64,000 bases of DNA from assembly GCF_015711645.1 (NCBI RefSeq), contig NZ_JABTEX010000004.1, positions 620,001 to 684,000 on the forward strand. Direction: 5' to 3'. The DNA is from Planomonospora sp. ID82291 (GTDB taxonomy: Bacteria; Actinomycetota; Actinomycetes; Streptosporangiales; Streptosporangiaceae). Below the pieces are notes generated by a model. That model was not told where the DNA came from, made no database searches, and saw only the letters and a list, made by a program, of their open reading frames with translations. Positions 61,551 through 64,000 of the stretch are shown in pieces. The position numbers and the translations under genes were made by a program. Each line of letters begins with the position of its first letter. Position 1 is the first letter of the stretch.

Positions 61551-63335
61551 GTGGAGGCCGATGAGCTGGAGATTCGACCGGGATCGGAGGCCGACCGCGA
61601 GTGGATCTCCCGGCTCCGCCACGAGGTGTACGCCCGTGAACTCGGCCAGCATCCCGCCAACGACGCCGGGCGGCTGAGCGACGGGCTCGACGCGGACAAC
61701 GTCTACCTCGTGGGGGCCCGCGGGGGACGGCCCGCCGGGTTCATCAGCGTGACACCGCCGTGGGCGGGACGCTACGCGATCGACAAGTACCTCCGCCGCA
61801 CCGAGCACCCCGTCCTGAGCGAGGAGGGCCTGTTCGAGATCCGCATCCTGACCGTGGACCCGGACCGGCGGGGCGGGATGACCGGCAGGATCCTGATGTA
61901 CGCGGCGCTGCGCTGGGTGGCGGCGCACGGCGGCCGCACCGTCGTGGCGCTGGGCCGCAGCGAGCTCCTGCCGATGTACCTGGCGCTGGGACTGACGTCC
62001 ACCGGCGTCCCGGTGCGCTCGGGGGCGGTCGGCTTCGAGCTGCTCACCGGTGAGGTCGCCGCCCTCGTCGATCGGACGCTGCGCACGTACGGCCCGGTGC
62101 TGCGCGAGATGGAGCCGAGGCTGCGCTGGCGCCTGGAGGTGCCCTTCCTGCCCGGGACGGACGGCTGCGAGCACGGCGGCGCCTCGATCGGGGCGCTGGG
62201 CCGCCGCCTCGACACCCTGGAGGCGCACGGCGACGTCGTGCCCGCCGACGTGCTCGACGCCTGGTTCCCGCCCGCGCCCGGTGTCACCGCGGCTCTGGCC
62301 GCCCACCGGGACTGGATCGCGCGCACCTCCCCGCCCGCACAGGCCGAGGGGCTCGTCGAGGAGATCGCCGCCCGCCGCGGCCTGCCCGCCGAGGCCGTCG
62401 CCGTCGGGGCCGGTTCGTCCGATCTGATCTTCCGCGCGTTCCGCGGCCGGCTGGACGCCTCCTCCCGGGTGCTGCTGGTCGACCCCTCCTACGGCGAGTA
62501 CGCCCACGTCGCCGAGCGGGTGATCGGCTGCCGCGCCGACCGGTTCGCACTCCGGCGCGAGGACGGCTGGCGGATCGACCCGGACCGCCTCGGCGACGCC
62601 CTGCGCGCACGCTACGACCTCGTGGTCGTCGTCAATCCCAACAACCCCACCGGCGTGCATCTGGACGCGCGCGACCTGCGCGAGGTGATGGCGGCGGCGC
62701 CCGGCGGGACCCGGTTCTGGATCGACGAGGCCTACGTCGGCTACGCCGGGCCGGGGCAGTCGCTGGAGCCGTACGCCGCGACCGCGGGCAACGCCGTGGT
62801 GTGCACCTCGCTGTCCAAGATGTACGCGCTGTCGGGCCTGCGGGCGGCCTATCTCACCGGGCCCCCGCAGGACGTGGCGGAACTGCGCCGCTGGAGCCCG
62901 CCCTGGACGGTGAGCCTGCCCGCGCAGATCGCCGCGGTCCGCGCCCTGCGCGATCCCGCCTACTACGCCGCCCGCTGGGCGCAGACCGCGGCGCTCCGCG
63001 GCGAGCTGGCCGCCGCGCTCGCCGCGACCGACGGGGACGTGCACGTCCGGGAGTCGGTGGCCAACTTCGTCCTGCTCACCCTGCCCCGCGGCGGTCCCGG
63101 CGCCGCCGGGCTGGTCCGCCGCTGCCGCGGCCGGGGCGTGTTCCTGCGCGACCTGTCGTCGATGTCACCGGCGTTCGAGGGCCGGACGGTGCGGATCGCG
63201 GTGCGCGACGCCGCGGCCAACGACCGGATCGCCGCGGCCGTCGCCGCGGCGCTGCGCGACCCGGGGCGCGACCCGGGGAACGGCGACCCGGGAAACCGCG
63301 ACCCGCGGAACCGTGACGCGCGGAACGCGGTGTGA
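61551..63335 (+). CDS. GNAT-like domain fused to class I/II aminotransferase
   Basis: 594 residues. I chose the GTG at 61551 because GAAGGAGG lies 8 bases before it; a GTG at 61545 is too close. Residues about 5-180 form a GNAT-like acyltransferase domain (LEIRPGSEADREWISRLRHE, FEIRILTVDPDRRGGMTGRI). Residues about 240-575 form a fold-type I PLP aminotransferase of HisC/threonine-phosphate decarboxylase type: VVVNPNNPTGVHLD, FWIDEAYVGYA and Schiff-base Lys423 (TSLSKMYALSGLRAAYL). The tail is a GDP-N-R low-complexity repeat. Its stop overlaps the CdsA-like start by 4 bases, so it probably supplies an amino compound to lipid chemistry. Confidence 0.85.
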   Translation: MEADELEIRPGSEADREWISRLRHEVYARELGQHPANDAGRLSDGLDADNVYLVGARGGRPAGFISVTPPWAGRYAIDKYLRRTEHPVLSEEGLFEIRILTVDPDRRGGMTGRILMYAALRWVAAHGGRTVVALGRSELLPMYLALGLTSTGVPVRSGAVGFELLTGEVAALVDRTLRTYGPVLREMEPRLRWRLEVPFLPGTDGCEHGGASIGALGRRLDTLEAHGDVVPADVLDAWFPPAPGVTAALAAHRDWIARTSPPAQAEGLVEEIAARRGLPAEAVAVGAGSSDLIFRAFRGRLDASSRVLLVDPSYGEYAHVAERVIGCRADRFALRREDGWRIDPDRLGDALRARYDLVVVVNPNNPTGVHLDARDLREVMAAAPGGTRFWIDEAYVGYAGPGQSLEPYAATAGNAVVCTSLSKMYALSGLRAAYLTGPPQDVAELRRWSPPWTVSLPAQIAAVRALRDPAYYAARWAQTAALRGELAAALAATDGDVHVRESVANFVLLTLPRGGPGAAGLVRRCRGRGVFLRDLSSMSPAFEGRTVRIAVRDAAANDRIAAAVAAALRDPGRDPGNGDPGNRDPRNRDARNAV

Positions 63336-64000
63336 CCGGCGTCGCGGACCTGATCCCCTTCCTCGCCGCCGCGCTCGCCCTCGGCGGCGTCGCCGTCGCG
63401 CTGTCCCGGCGGCGGGAGTACGTGCTGCGGTGGTGCGCCTGGGCCGTGGCCGTGCCGGTGGTGGTCGCCGCCCTGTCCGCGGGGGCCGTCGGGGCCGCGG
63501 TCCTGGCCGCGGCGGTGGGCGCGGTGTGCGCGGCCGAGTACGGCCGGCTGACCCGGCTGCCCCGGCCGGACCGCGTGGTGCTCGCCGGGGCGGTGGCCGC
63601 GCTGCCGGTGGCCGCCTGGCAGGCGCCCGCGCACCTGCCCCGGGTGTTCGCCGCCGCCGTCCTGGCCGTCGCCCTGGTCCCGCTGCTCGCCGGGGACGAG
63701 TCCGGCGGGCTGGACCGGTCGTGCCGGGGGGTGTTCGGCGTCGTCTGGTTCACGCCGCTGATCGGGGTGGTGCTGCTCGGCCCGGCCGCCCTGGCGGTGT
63801 TCGCCGCGGTGTCGGTCGCCGACATCGCCGCCTCGTTCGGCGGCAGGCTGCTGGGCGGCCCGGCGCTCTCCCCGCTGTCACCGGCCAAGCGCTGGAGCGG
63901 GGTCCTGACCGGGACCGTCGCGGGGCTGGGCACGCTGGCCCTGCTGGGCGGGTTCACCCCGGCCCTGGTGATCGCCGTGGCGTTCGGCGCCCCCGTGGGG
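63332..64000 (+). CDS. CdsA-like phosphatidate cytidylyltransferase (3' end outside window)
   Basis: The first 223 codons of a membrane protein. The GTG overlaps the previous stop by 4 bases (GTGA). Several hydrophobic helices (LIPFLAAALALGGVAVAL, AVAVPVVVAALSAGAVGAAV and others) lead to VADIAASFGGRLLGGPALSP followed by LSPAKRWSGVLTG, the family segment before the CdsA signature, which would lie beyond the window. It should convert a phosphatidate-like lipid and CTP to a CDP-lipid. A paralogue of the essential CdsA is more likely than the housekeeping copy, given the coupling to an aminotransferase. Confidence 0.78.
   Translation, partial: MTGVADLIPFLAAALALGGVAVALSRRREYVLRWCAWAVAVPVVVAALSAGAVGAAVLAAAVGAVCAAEYGRLTRLPRPDRVVLAGAVAALPVAAWQAPAHLPRVFAAAVLAVALVPLLAGDESGGLDRSCRGVFGVVWFTPLIGVVLLGPAALAVFAAVSVADIAASFGGRLLGGPALSPLSPAKRWSGVLTGTVAGLGTLALLGGFTPALVIAVAFGAPVG

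Overview
This is a very G+C-rich window with GTG starts, many 4-base start/stop overlaps, Tat and Sec exporters, CBM13-linked polysaccharide lyases, a DUF4916 Nudix protein and abundant LLM (F420/FMN-type) oxidoreductases. It reads as a chromosomal, mostly accessory piece of a soil filamentous actinomycete, most probably Streptosporangiales-like (family placement is inference). No rRNA, tRNA or CRISPR array is visible.

Layout. (1) 1-7.7 kb: the end of an MFS transporter, a LysR regulator, two divergent LLM oxidoreductases, a steroid-isomerase-like NTF2 protein, a Tat-exported cholesterol oxidase, and a DapB-fold dehydrogenase overlapping a carboxymuconolactone-decarboxylase-type protein. Three operators here match the mycobacterial KstR and KstR2 consensus, so I read this as a steroid-catabolism locus. 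(2) 8-12.3 kb: secreted pectin degradation, with a PL11 rhamnogalacturonan lyase and a PL3 pectate lyase sharing an almost identical CBM13-linker cassette and a LacI-type operator upstream. (3) 12.3-16.7 kb: a four-gene operon, each gene overlapping the next by 4 bases, comprising quinol-type nitric oxide reductase, a Cys-cluster membrane protein, a slipin and a small membrane protein. (4) 16.8-34 kb: an ATP-grasp protein, a CHASE-PAS sensor kinase, an ECF sigma factor, an RTX-like secreted protein, a Sir2/DUF305 pair, a degenerate Nudix protein, an RlmG-like methyltransferase, a rifampin-phosphotransferase-like enzyme with its TetR regulator and a long perfect operator, a YchJ protein, RecD2 and a GGDEF-EAL protein. 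(5) 34-40.6 kb: a secreted GH3 glucosidase behind a CebR-like palindrome, a secreted PI-PLC-like enzyme, an IclR regulator, a DUF3841 protein and a Nudix hydrolase.

(6) 41-53.5 kb: the most striking region. An 8.3-kb RHS/LamG polymorphic toxin ends in a DNA/RNA nuclease tip that is much less G+C-rich than its surroundings and overlaps a SMI1/KNR4 immunity gene. It is followed by an IS66 remnant split by an intact ISL3 element (26-bp inverted repeats, perfect 8-bp target duplication) and by an IS1634-type transposase. (7) 53.4-61.3 kb: small DUF and regulatory genes, including a divergent VOC/HxlR pair with a palindromic operator, a CPBP protease, pirin, a decayed YceI gene, and a MarR gene behind three evenly spaced copies of one palindrome. 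(8) 61.5-64 kb: a GNAT-aminotransferase fusion translationally coupled to a CdsA-like cytidylyltransferase that runs off the window, possibly an unusual lipid head-group pathway.

Short tandem duplications recur near the 3' ends of genes (19-bp, 25-bp and 48-bp units), often together with strong GC hairpins. All calls were made by reading the sequence; no database search was run.
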